From assembly GCF_042682685.1 (NCBI RefSeq), contig NZ_JBHUHX010000040.1, positions 1 through 64,000 on the forward strand: a DNA stretch of 64,000 bases, given 5' to 3'. This document shows, piece after piece, positions 17,336 through 25,183 of the stretch. Numbering within the stretch: position 1 is the first letter of the stretch; each line of letters opens with the position of its first letter. A model generated the notes under the pieces. That model saw nothing but the letters and a program-made list of their open reading frames with translations, did not search any database and was not told the origin of the DNA. Made by a program: the position numbers and the translations under genes. Origin of the DNA: Imhoffiella fuscus (GTDB taxonomy: Bacteria > Pseudomonadota > Gammaproteobacteria > Chromatiales > Chromatiaceae).

Positions 17336-19616
17336 AGTAGTCGCCGTAGCGTCCGTAGTAGCTGGCGTAGTCGCCGTAGCCATAGTAGGCATGTCGCTTG
17401 ACGTCGACCTGGGTCAGGATGGCGCCGCCGAGCGGTGCGCCGGCCTTGCGCAGCAGTTCGAGCGCGTTGCGCACGGCGTCGCGGGCGGTGGACTCCCATT
17501 TGACGACGAAGAGCGCGACGTCGACGTAATGGCTGATGATGACCGCGTCGGAGACCGCGAGCAGCGGCGGGGTGTCGATGATGACGAGGTCGTAGCGTTC
17601 GTCTGCGTCTGTTACCAGGCGTTTCATCCGATCCGACTGCAGCAGGGTCTGCGGATAGTCGGTCTTGCCGCCGGCCAAGATCAGATCCAGGCCGGTTGCG
17701 CCGTCCTTGAACAGACACTCCTCCCAATGCTCGACTGCGCCGGAGAGATATTGGGCGATTGATGGTGCCTTCTCGTCGGTCTCGATCATGGATTTGGCGA
17801 TGTTGGCACGCCGCAGGTCGGCCTCGATATAGAGCACCTTGAGATTGCCGGCCCTGGAGAGCAGCAGGGCCAGGCTGAGCGAGAAGGTGGTCTTGCCCTC
17901 TCCGGGTAGCGAAGAGGTGACGAGCAGCGATTTGGGGCGACTGTCGCCCGGATGTCCGAACATGAGCGAGGTGTAGACGGAGCGGAGTGCCTCCGAATAG
18001 GCTGAGGTTGGCTTTTTTACCGCGTAGCGGAAGGGCGTCAGCCCCTTGAGCTTGAGCGCGGTCAGCTTGGGGATCATGCCGAGCCCCTTGATGCGGTTGA
18101 CCTTCTCGACGTGCTCCAGTGCGCGGAAGCCGTTGTCGAGCGCTTCGAGCAGGAAGGCGAGGCCCAGGCCGACCATTCCCGACAGTACGACAGCGACGGC
18201 CAGGATCAGTTTTTTCTTGGGGAAGGATGCCTCAACCGGCATCTCGGCCTGCGAGATGATGCGGGCGTCGGCCTGCTGCAGATCTTCCTGGTTGGAGGTC
18301 TCTTTGAAGCGGGAGAGGAAGGTCTCCAGCAGCACGCGGCTGGATTGGGCCTCACGTTCCAGCTCGCGCAGCTCGACTCTGGCCTTTTCGGCCGTGGTGT
18401 TCTCTTTCTTGAGGACCTCCAGGTTTTGAGACAGCGTGTCGACCCGCGCCCGAGCGACGCGCACCTCGTTCTCGACGCTCTTGGTGATCTTGGCCGTTTC
18501 CTCTGAGATCTTGCCTCGGATGTCGTTCAGCTCGGAGGTGACGGCGATGGTGTCGGGGTGGCGCGGGCCGTAGCGCTTGGCGATCTCGGCGAGCTTGCGC
18601 CGAACCTCGGCCTCCTGTTCGCCCAGGCGCTGGATCAGGGGCGAGTTCAGGACCTCTCCGAGCGAGGCGGCGCTGGTACGGCCTCCGAGCCGCGACTTGA
18701 CTTGGCTGTAACGGGCCTCGGCCTCGGCGAGATCGGTGCGGGCGGTGACCAGTTGCGCATTGAGCTCGGCGAGTTGCTGCTCGTTGACGGTTCCATCCTT
18801 GCCTGACTCGATGATTTCGTTCTTTTCCCGATATTCCTGAACCGCCTGCTCGGCGTTGACGACCCGAGTCTTGAGGTCGCCGATGCGTTCGCTGAGCCAG
18901 TCGGTGGCGCGCTGGGTGGCCTCGAACTTGGCTTCGAGCTGGTCGGTGAGATAGAGGTTGGCGAGCGTATTGGCCAGCTGCGCGGCCTTCTTGGGGTCTT
19001 CGGATTCGAAGGCGATCTGGATGGTGTAGGACAGCTTGGGGTTGCTGACATTCAGTGCCTCGGTCACGGCATCGACGACCTTCGCCTGTTCCATCGCCTG
19101 GCGTTCTTCTTCGCTCAGCGTTTCCTCGTCGACCGAGGCGAGACCCAATGCCAACAGCCAATCATGCGAGAGATAGGTCTTGGGGTTGAGCGCCTGGGTG
19201 AAGGGGTTGGGTTCGCGCAGTGCCCCGTTGAATTCGGGGTCCTTGGTCAGCTTGAGCGTGTCGACCAACTTGCCGATCAGACGGCGTGATGAGATGACGT
19301 CCAGCTCGGTGCGGATGACGCTGGCGTCGGTCGAGAGTCCGGACATGACGGCCTGGATGTCGACCACGGCCTCTTGGCGGGTCTGGAGCGTCAGCAACGC
19401 GGAGGCGGTGTAGCGGGGCGTGAGTTGGAAGACGATCAGCAGCGCTAGGCTGGTGATGAACAATACGGATCCCAGAATGACCATGCGGCGGCGCCACAGT
19501 GTTCTGAGAAGCTCCTTGATGTCGATCAGGTCCGCGTCGTCGTCGATCTGTGCCGGATCGAACGGGGGCTGCTGCTGAACGGGGTACTGCGCTGACTGCG
19601 GGATGCCGGGGTTCAC
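17325..19616 (-). CDS. Wzc-like polysaccharide co-polymerase/tyrosine autokinase
   Basis: Inner-membrane protein of 763 residues combining a Wzz-type chain-length domain with a cytoplasmic BY-kinase. First helix near residues 45-65 (VILGSVLFITSLALLIVFQ), long periplasmic coiled coil about 200-430, second helix about 475-500 (ILAVAVVLSGMVGLGLAFLL), then the kinase: Walker A SLPGEGKTTF near 570, Walker A' LYIEADLRR, Walker B LVIIDTPPL. The C-terminus is a tyrosine cluster (YYGYGDYASYYGRYGDYYAN), the usual autophosphorylation site. It controls polymerisation and contacts the outer-membrane export protein encoded upstream. GTG start at 19616. The gene overlaps the following one by 11 bases. Confidence 0.93.
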   Translation of the reverse strand: MNPGIPQSAQYPVQQQPPFDPAQIDDDADLIDIKELLRTLWRRRMVILGSVLFITSLALLIVFQLTPRYTASALLTLQTRQEAVVDIQAVMSGLSTDASVIRTELDVISSRRLIGKLVDTLKLTKDPEFNGALREPNPFTQALNPKTYLSHDWLLALGLASVDEETLSEEERQAMEQAKVVDAVTEALNVSNPKLSYTIQIAFESEDPKKAAQLANTLANLYLTDQLEAKFEATQRATDWLSERIGDLKTRVVNAEQAVQEYREKNEIIESGKDGTVNEQQLAELNAQLVTARTDLAEAEARYSQVKSRLGGRTSAASLGEVLNSPLIQRLGEQEAEVRRKLAEIAKRYGPRHPDTIAVTSELNDIRGKISEETAKITKSVENEVRVARARVDTLSQNLEVLKKENTTAEKARVELRELEREAQSSRVLLETFLSRFKETSNQEDLQQADARIISQAEMPVEASFPKKKLILAVAVVLSGMVGLGLAFLLEALDNGFRALEHVEKVNRIKGLGMIPKLTALKLKGLTPFRYAVKKPTSAYSEALRSVYTSLMFGHPGDSRPKSLLVTSSLPGEGKTTFSLSLALLLSRAGNLKVLYIEADLRRANIAKSMIETDEKAPSIAQYLSGAVEHWEECLFKDGATGLDLILAGGKTDYPQTLLQSDRMKRLVTDADERYDLVIIDTPPLLAVSDAVIISHYVDVALFVVKWESTARDAVRNALELLRKAGAPLGGAILTQVDVKRHAYYGYGDYASYYGRYGDYYAN

Positions 19617-19774
19617 CTTGTCTGAGGCTCCATGAATGATACGTTCCTGCGTGCTCTAGCGCGGCCTTCTCTCACCTCGCATCCCATTAGCCTCGGAGAA
19701 GGTGGATGGGCCAGCCCATGCGATATGCAATAACCCCTCATCCAAGGTGGATGAGTGGGGGAGGCTCTCTTCGA

Positions 19775-20302
19775 TCAGAAGAAGCGTTCCTTCACCGTAA
19801 TGATGTCACCCGGCAGGACGGGGGTGTTGTGCTGCACCGGGATGCCTTCCTTTGCGCCGCGCTGGATGAATATCTTGCTTTTGGCCGCGCGCGGGGTGAA
19901 GCCGCCAGCGATGGCGACGGCGTGCAGGACGGTCATGTCGGCGATATAGGGATAGCTCCCTGGGTTGGATACCTCGCCGATGATGAAGAAGGGGCGGTAT
20001 TCGAGGATATCCACGCTGACCTTGGGATCGCTGATGAATCCGGCGGCGAGCTTGGTGCGGATGAGCTGTTCGGCTTCGGCCAGGGTCTTGCCGGCAACGG
20101 GTACGGGCTCAATGAGGGGGAGCGAGATCGTGCCGTTGGCGTTGACGTTGAATTCACCGGATAGATAGGACTCGCCGAATACGGTGACACGAACCTTGTC
20201 GCCCGCGCCGAGTCTGTAGGTGTCGCCGTTCGCCGCATGGGTGGGGGGCAGTTGGAGGGTGGCGATCATGAAGGTCGCCAGTATGAAAACGATGAACCGC
20301 AT
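19775..20302 (-). CDS. Short OPX-family polysaccharide export protein
   Basis: Periplasmic/outer-membrane export protein of 175 residues with a Sec signal peptide (cleavage after THAA region, about residue 23), a polysaccharide-export (PES) domain (YRLGAGDKVRVTVFGE to VDILEYRPFFI) and one SLBB domain (GEVSNPGSYPYIADMTVLHA). It ends there: the further SLBB domain and the C-terminal amphipathic helix that lets E. coli Wza (about 380 residues) cross the outer membrane are missing. A separate beta-barrel gene lies directly upstream (20369-21655) and may supply the outer-membrane channel. No lipobox cysteine is seen. Confidence 0.9.
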   Translation of the reverse strand: MRFIVFILATFMIATLQLPPTHAANGDTYRLGAGDKVRVTVFGESYLSGEFNVNANGTISLPLIEPVPVAGKTLAEAEQLIRTKLAAGFISDPKVSVDILEYRPFFIIGEVSNPGSYPYIADMTVLHAVAIAGGFTPRAAKSKIFIQRGAKEGIPVQHNTPVLPGDIITVKERFF

Positions 20303-20368
20303 CTCTTAGTTACCGCTTGATTCGTCTGGTCGGATCGGTTGGCGTCGCTACGCTATTGTTTGCGGGGG

Positions 20369-21655
20369 TCAATAATTGACTCTCAACTGCAAAGACGCCA
20401 TGTGTTTGTCGAATTCGTTGGATTCGATCGAGCTATCCCGTTCTTGATAACCGTAGGCCGCGCGCACGCTGATGAGGTTGGTGAAAAAGTAAGAGGCTCC
20501 GAGGCCGAGTCGATAGACGTCGTCCTCTCTTGAAGAGCCTGCGTAGTCCTGGTTTGAGTAGCCTAGACTGGTGTCGAGAATCACCGAGCGCGTCAGTTTA
20601 TGCTGAACTTCGAACGAAATCGATGTGTCGATCTCGGCGGAGGCGCCGGATTGGGTCGTCTGATACGCGCGGCGGTCGAGAGTACCGATCACGGAGGTTA
20701 GGGCGGTTGGGTTCCATAGAACGCTGGCTCCGGCGATGATGGCATCGCCGCCCGAGACGTCTTCCAGTGATGCATCGACGTAGTCGCTTGGCGCGTACCC
20801 CAGATAGGCGTCGAAGACCCAGAGATCGCTGATGGTTTTGGAAAGGCCTACCGAGAGCTCGAATCCGGAATTGTCCCGATCTGGACCGCCGTACTTGGTT
20901 GAATCGTCGTAGGTGACTTCGTTCATTCGGGCCTTGAAGTAGGCCTCGCTGCCTTCCATCGGCTTGTAGCCAAGCCTGATTCCTCCATCTAGGATCTCTC
21001 GATCGCGAATGGAGTTATCCATCGTTCCGCCACCGATGATGTCAGTGTTGTCGTAACTGATGTCGTCGATTCTGCCGTCGATGCGCAGTGAGATGATGCC
21101 TAAGCTGCGCTCGAAACCTAGCGTGCCGCTTAGAAGATCGTAGGTGATGGGTTCGGCGGACGAGTAGATGTTGTCTGATGACGAACGGGACTCGTGGGCA
21201 TGCTGATAGAGCGCTCCGACGATCAGGTTGGTATCGCGAACGATCTCGAAGCGGTCGCTGTTGCGAATGTAGTAATCCTGGTAATTCTCGTCGGTGTAAT
21301 CGCCGTAGAAGCCGAAGTCGCCGCCGGCCTCGAACTTGATCTCGTGCACGGACCAATCCGACTCCAAGCGTGCCCGTGGCTTGAGAATGGTGATGAAGTC
21401 ATCCTTCTCGTCGTTCGGGGTCGCGTAGATATTGGAGTCGTAGAGTTCGTCGAGTTCGATACCTGGATAGAACTGCCAGGCACCTAGCTGCACCATGCTG
21501 TTGCGATAGGTCTCGATCGGTCGCTCGGCGACGCTGCGGCTGTAGTCGACGGATGCCCTCTCCGCCGACTCGGCCCCCAATCCCTGCGCCCCGGCTGTCT
21601 GGCCGGCGGTCAGCACGGGGGTCATGGCTGCGCATACATAGATCCATTTGTTCAT
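20369..21655 (-). CDS. Outer-membrane beta-barrel protein of polysaccharide locus
   Basis: 428 residues with a signal peptide (MNKWIYVCAAMTPVLTAG, cleavage near AGAQG) and a C-terminal region of alternating polar/hydrophobic strands ending in LQLRVNY, an aromatic-terminated barrel strand. Similar in layout to capsular polysaccharide beta-barrel proteins next to exopolysaccharide export genes. ATG at 21655 has GGAG eight bases upstream; the frame is open to 21718. Length allows roughly 16-18 strands. Being upstream of an OPX protein that lacks an outer-membrane segment, it is a candidate channel partner. Confidence 0.8.
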   Translation of the reverse strand: MNKWIYVCAAMTPVLTAGQTAGAQGLGAESAERASVDYSRSVAERPIETYRNSMVQLGAWQFYPGIELDELYDSNIYATPNDEKDDFITILKPRARLESDWSVHEIKFEAGGDFGFYGDYTDENYQDYYIRNSDRFEIVRDTNLIVGALYQHAHESRSSSDNIYSSAEPITYDLLSGTLGFERSLGIISLRIDGRIDDISYDNTDIIGGGTMDNSIRDREILDGGIRLGYKPMEGSEAYFKARMNEVTYDDSTKYGGPDRDNSGFELSVGLSKTISDLWVFDAYLGYAPSDYVDASLEDVSGGDAIIAGASVLWNPTALTSVIGTLDRRAYQTTQSGASAEIDTSISFEVQHKLTRSVILDTSLGYSNQDYAGSSREDDVYRLGLGASYFFTNLISVRAAYGYQERDSSIESNEFDKHMASLQLRVNY

Positions 21656-21828
21656 TTCGGACGCTCCAAGTGACAATTCCTGGCGGTTTGTCGTCTTCGA
21701 AATGGGCTCCTTGCGCACGACACCGTCCGACCCAGGTCCTAGTCACCGGTCTGTCTCCAAATGATTCTATAAGAGAGAGTTGTAGGCGGTGCGTGCGTCT
21801 AGAGGCGCTATGTTGATGGTTGGCTACC

Positions 21829-22575
21829 TCAGCCCGCCGGGCTGGCTGGGGTTCCGTCGCCGGTCACTACGGTGCCCGTGCCGCCGCCACCGCCGCCACC
21901 GCTCGGCCCCGAGAACGAGCCGGCAGTGATTCCCGTTCCGGTCGTTCCGGGGGGACCTCCGGCTCCCGTGCCGGGGCCACCCGCAGCGGTCGCGAATCCG
22001 CTGGCGTCGGCGATCGCGTTAGCGTCGTCGAGCTGGGCGGCGATCATGTTCGAAAGGTCGGGGTTCGCACCGAGGATCGCCTGATTGGCGGCGAGTGCCG
22101 TAAGCGCGCTTTCGATCGAGCCGAGGTTGGATAGGGTGATGCTCTTGGAAGCGGCCGACCGTTTGGCGAGCTGGGTTGCGCCCTCAAGTGCGGCGAGGGC
22201 ATCGCCAGCGACCTTGGGGTTGGCCGCGATGACGTTATCGCGGCTGATGGCGTTGATCGCCATACCGATCATGCGGGTGCTGAGCTCCGGATCCGTTCCG
22301 GCAATGTTGAACGCCAGGCGAGCGATGGACAGCGCCAGGTCAGCCGCGACCGCTGGATTCGAGGTGGCCAGGCTGCTGAGGAGACCCTCAAGGCCAGAAA
22401 TATCCTGGGCCGAGGGGGTATCGCCGAGCGCGGATGAGAGCAGCGAATCCAGGGATACCTGATCGCTGCTTGCGCTCACCACCGCAGATTGGGATGGCAC
22501 GCTGGCGTGCGCGAGGACGGGAAGCGCTGCTGCCAGCGCAACGGACAAGGCGGTTGCTGTCACTCGGTTCAGCAT
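21829..22575 (-). CDS. Secreted Ala-rich protein with Gly/Thr-rich tail
   Basis: Not recognised. 248 residues: signal peptide (VTATALSVALAAALPVLAHA), then an Ala/Leu/Ser-rich helical region (about 25-185) and a low-complexity Gly/Pro/Thr tail (from GGPGTGAGGPPG, including a run of seven Gly). ATG at 22575 follows a strong GGAGG. It is the first gene of the minus-strand polysaccharide locus, 173 bases upstream of the beta-barrel gene. It could be a surface or matrix protein or a chaperone-like periplasmic factor; the sequence does not decide. Confidence 0.6.
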   Translation of the reverse strand: MLNRVTATALSVALAAALPVLAHASVPSQSAVVSASSDQVSLDSLLSSALGDTPSAQDISGLEGLLSSLATSNPAVAADLALSIARLAFNIAGTDPELSTRMIGMAINAISRDNVIAANPKVAGDALAALEGATQLAKRSAASKSITLSNLGSIESALTALAANQAILGANPDLSNMIAAQLDDANAIADASGFATAAGGPGTGAGGPPGTTGTGITAGSFSGPSGGGGGGGTGTVVTGDGTPASPAG

Positions 22576-22976
22576 TGGTCTCTGCCTCCATGAAATCAAC
22601 TAATTGAAGAGCGGTTCAGCAAACACTGAAAGTCTACCGACTTCGTTCGGCCGAATAATACATGCTCAGTGCACGTCCGGCACGCAAATTATAGAGCCGA
22701 CAGTGTGGCTTTCTGCGTCTCGCCCGGACTTTTGATGGACATCATTGATTCGGATCGTTTCTGTTTGCCTGCTTGCTTTATTTGGGGTGGGCTTTTTGCG
22801 ATTTTCGGCGCATATATTTGTTTTGAAAGTATTATTTCACTGTTGCGCGAGGGGCGTGGTTTTGCGAATGGAGTGCGGTTCAGTCTCCGGAGGCCGAGTA
22901 CGAACTGTCACATTGCAGTCCGCCCGCGTGCTGCCATGAATTCGCGCTGCGATTTGGTTTCGTGTATTGAATGTGT
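22576..22976. other. Upstream region of polysaccharide locus
   Basis: 401 bases between the first gene of the polysaccharide locus and the 3' end of the metallophosphatase. The half nearer the phosphatase is T-rich on the plus strand. On the minus strand a TATAAT (22688-22693) and a perfect TTCGGCCGAA palindrome (22646-22655) lie upstream of the first gene; no good -35 is seen. Confidence 0.4.
22688..22693 (-). promoter_or_regulatory. Candidate -10 box for polysaccharide operon
   Basis: Perfect TATAAT on the minus strand about 110 bases upstream of the first gene of the locus. The expected -35 position shows no good match, so it would need an activator, or it is chance. Confidence 0.25.
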
Positions 22977-24452
22977 TCATGGTTCGGCCATCTTCGTCCG
23001 TACACGACGGTTATAGACCCCCAGCATCGGCTCGCTCGGATACACGAGCGGCAGCAGTTGCTTGCCCGTTCGAGTGATGACGCCGATCCAGTCGGGGTGG
23101 GCGCCGTAGAGGACGTGGTGGTTGGGGATGCCGCCGGCGTTGATCCAGCAGGTGTCCTGTTCGGAGATCGGGGTATGGCCGAGGATGACGGGCGCGCTTG
23201 GCTTGGCGCCGAGCCGTTTGCGTAGCCGGTCGAGGTCGTTTGGTCCGTACCCGCTGGGGGAATTGGAACGGCGCAGCCGGATATGCGTGAGCTGGTGGGC
23301 GAGCTTGGGGTGCTGGCGGATGTCGCGCAGCATCTCCCAGGTGATCTTTGAGGTGGGCGGTCCGGCGTGGCAGGCGAGGTATCCGGCGGAGGCGGCGACG
23401 TAGGGCAGCAGGTCGTAGAAGTCTTGCATGGCCTCCTTGTATTTGAGCCCGCGCCGGTCGTGGAGTGCCTGTTCCCATAGCAGTCCCTGGGGAATGCCGC
23501 CCTTGCTGATATCATCGGAGAAGCTGTCGTGGTTGCCCCTCAGATAGAAGACCCGCTCCGGAAAGCGCAGCTTGAGCCGGAAGATGAGGTCCATCATTAG
23601 CATCGAGCTGTCCATGTCGCCTTCCTCGCCCCGTATGTCCGGCTGAATCGCGTCGCCGAGCAGTATGATCAGTCCGCTGCCGTCCAGTAGCGCCTCCAGG
23701 AAGCCGTTCTGGGTCAGCACCACCAGCAGATTGTCGATACGGGCATGGAGGTCGCCGACGAAGATGGGGCGCGGCCGGTCGGGTAGGGCGAGCAGACCGC
23801 CGGGCCGGTCATGCGCGTCCATCACCCGGTAGGGCTCCTTGGCCATGAGCCTGTTCACCCGCTGGATCAGGTCGAGCGCCTCGGAACGCGAGGGCGGCTC
23901 GATGGGTCCGTCCAGGATCTCGCGCAGCTTGGCGAGCTTGCTCAGACGCCACGAGGCCATGCGTTCGACCTGATCCGGCACGATGATGGGGGCGACGCAG
24001 GCATCGGCGGTCGAGGACTTGTTCTTGAGCGCCAGTCCCTTTGGCGAGAGTTTGAGCCGCAGGTGCTGGTCCGCGACGACTTTGGGATAGCGCAGCAGGA
24101 GGCGTTGCAGCCGATCTTGGCGTCCGAGGAGTAGCGAGTCGCCCTGATTGAGACGCAGAAAGCCGCTGATATCGGAGAAATAGGTGGTCGGGTCGAAGAG
24201 CAGATAGTCGTCGCGGTGGACGAGTCGGCCGTCTTCCTCGAAGCGCAGCTCTGGATAGAGGTTGAGACGGTAGCCTTCCTCGTCGCCGAGTTGGATCTGC
24301 AGCGGCAGGGCGGGTGGTGGAATCCGTACCTTCTCCCCGGTGATCTTGAGCGCGCTGTCCAGGTCGACATCCTCGCAGGCATCCATGCCCTGAACCACGT
24401 CGCGAAAGCGTTTGAGGAAGCTCTTACGGGAGATGCGGTTCGGTTGTGCCAT
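22977..24452 (-). CDS. Calcineurin-like metallophosphoesterase
   Basis: Predicted phosphatase of 491 residues. The C-terminal half holds the metallophosphatase motifs in order: VGDLHARIDN (near residue 230), LLGDAIQPD, YLRGNHDSF (near 306), ACHAGPP and ILGHTPI. The N-terminal 200 residues have no recognised domain. Resembles Ser/Thr-type protein phosphatases, so the substrate may be a phosphoprotein, but a nucleotide or small-molecule substrate is possible. The ATG overlaps the 3' end of the P-loop ATPase gene by 29 bases, so the two are cotranscribed and likely act together. Confidence 0.8.
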   Translation of the reverse strand: MAQPNRISRKSFLKRFRDVVQGMDACEDVDLDSALKITGEKVRIPPPALPLQIQLGDEEGYRLNLYPELRFEEDGRLVHRDDYLLFDPTTYFSDISGFLRLNQGDSLLLGRQDRLQRLLLRYPKVVADQHLRLKLSPKGLALKNKSSTADACVAPIIVPDQVERMASWRLSKLAKLREILDGPIEPPSRSEALDLIQRVNRLMAKEPYRVMDAHDRPGGLLALPDRPRPIFVGDLHARIDNLLVVLTQNGFLEALLDGSGLIILLGDAIQPDIRGEEGDMDSSMLMMDLIFRLKLRFPERVFYLRGNHDSFSDDISKGGIPQGLLWEQALHDRRGLKYKEAMQDFYDLLPYVAASAGYLACHAGPPTSKITWEMLRDIRQHPKLAHQLTHIRLRRSNSPSGYGPNDLDRLRKRLGAKPSAPVILGHTPISEQDTCWINAGGIPNHHVLYGAHPDWIGVITRTGKQLLPLVYPSEPMLGVYNRRVRTKMAEP

Positions 24453-25071
24453 GGTCGTCGATCCGTAGCGGCGGATCCTCCGCCCGTTCTCGAAGGTGCA
24501 CGATCATACCCCCTCGGTGGAAGTGAAGTGCGACCTGGGCATAGAGGCGGACCTGGGCCGCGATCTGTTCCGGGTCGATGATTCGATCGATGGGGTGTGT
24601 GCCGAGACGGGCGCGCTCGGTGCGGTCGGCGACGATGGCCTGCGGCGGCGGCAGCAGAAACTCGAAAACGAAGCGGTGGCGCCATTCGGTCGAGAAGAAA
24701 TGCCGCTTGGGCGGCGGTAGCAGGATACGGTTCTCGTCGAGTCGAAGCGCGCGCCACTGTTCCAGCCAAGCGGCATCGAAGAGCGAGAGCGCCTGGCGCT
24801 GCCCGACGAACGGGAGCCCGAGGTGAAGCTCTCGCGGGCGCAGGGCGAGCGATCTGGCCCGCCACCAGCCGTTCAGCGTGAGATCGATGTAGCCTTCCTC
24901 GGGCCAGCCGCCGAGCTGTCCGATCAGGGTCGACTTACCCGATCCGGGCGGACCGGTCACCAGGATTTGGCCGAAATGCTCCTCGCTGGCCAACGCCACC
25001 CCACGGGTCCACCAGAGGTCCGCGATGGAGACCAGTGGCAAGTAGGGGTAGGAGTCGGTCAGCTCGGGCAT
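24424..25071 (-). CDS. P-loop ATPase/kinase-like protein
   Basis: Protein of about 215 residues with a textbook Walker A (VTGPPGSGKSTLIGQLGG) after a 40-residue lead. The remainder (EFLLPPPQAIVADRTERAR, VRLYAQVALHFHRGGMIVHL) does not match a family I recognise; small-molecule or protein kinases and AAA-like ATPases are options. ATG at 25071 is preferred to 25104, because codons before it come from the heptamer repeat tract. Overlaps and precedes the metallophosphatase, so a kinase/phosphatase couple is a reasonable guess. Confidence 0.6.
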   Translation of the reverse strand: MPELTDSYPYLPLVSIADLWWTRGVALASEEHFGQILVTGPPGSGKSTLIGQLGGWPEEGYIDLTLNGWWRARSLALRPRELHLGLPFVGQRQALSLFDAAWLEQWRALRLDENRILLPPPKRHFFSTEWRHRFVFEFLLPPPQAIVADRTERARLGTHPIDRIIDPEQIAAQVRLYAQVALHFHRGGMIVHLRERAEDPPLRIDDHGTTEPHLP

Positions 25072-25076
25072 CGAAG

Positions 25077-25180
25077 CAGCGTCCAGCCGCCAGCTTTCAG
25101 CCACCAGCGGCCGTGATGCGACCCTGTATTCTCGGTCTTATACGGCGGCAAGCTGGAACTTGGCCGCTGGCGGCTGGAAG
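25077..25180. repeat. CAGCNNC heptamer repeats, inverted pair
   Basis: Five heptamers in plus orientation (25077-25111: CAGCGTC, CAGCCGC, CAGCTTT, CAGCCAC, CAGCGGC), a 37-base spacer, then about four heptamers in the opposite orientation (25149-25180). The two arrays could pair into a long imperfect hairpin. Lies between pit (stop at 25184) and the P-loop ATPase gene. Confidence 0.75.
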
Positions 25181-25183
25181 CGT

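Noticed and set aside
22669..23016. 115-residue plus-strand frame with one hydrophobic helix
   Set aside because: No ribosome site, overlaps the metallophosphatase 3' end, and no recognisable family.
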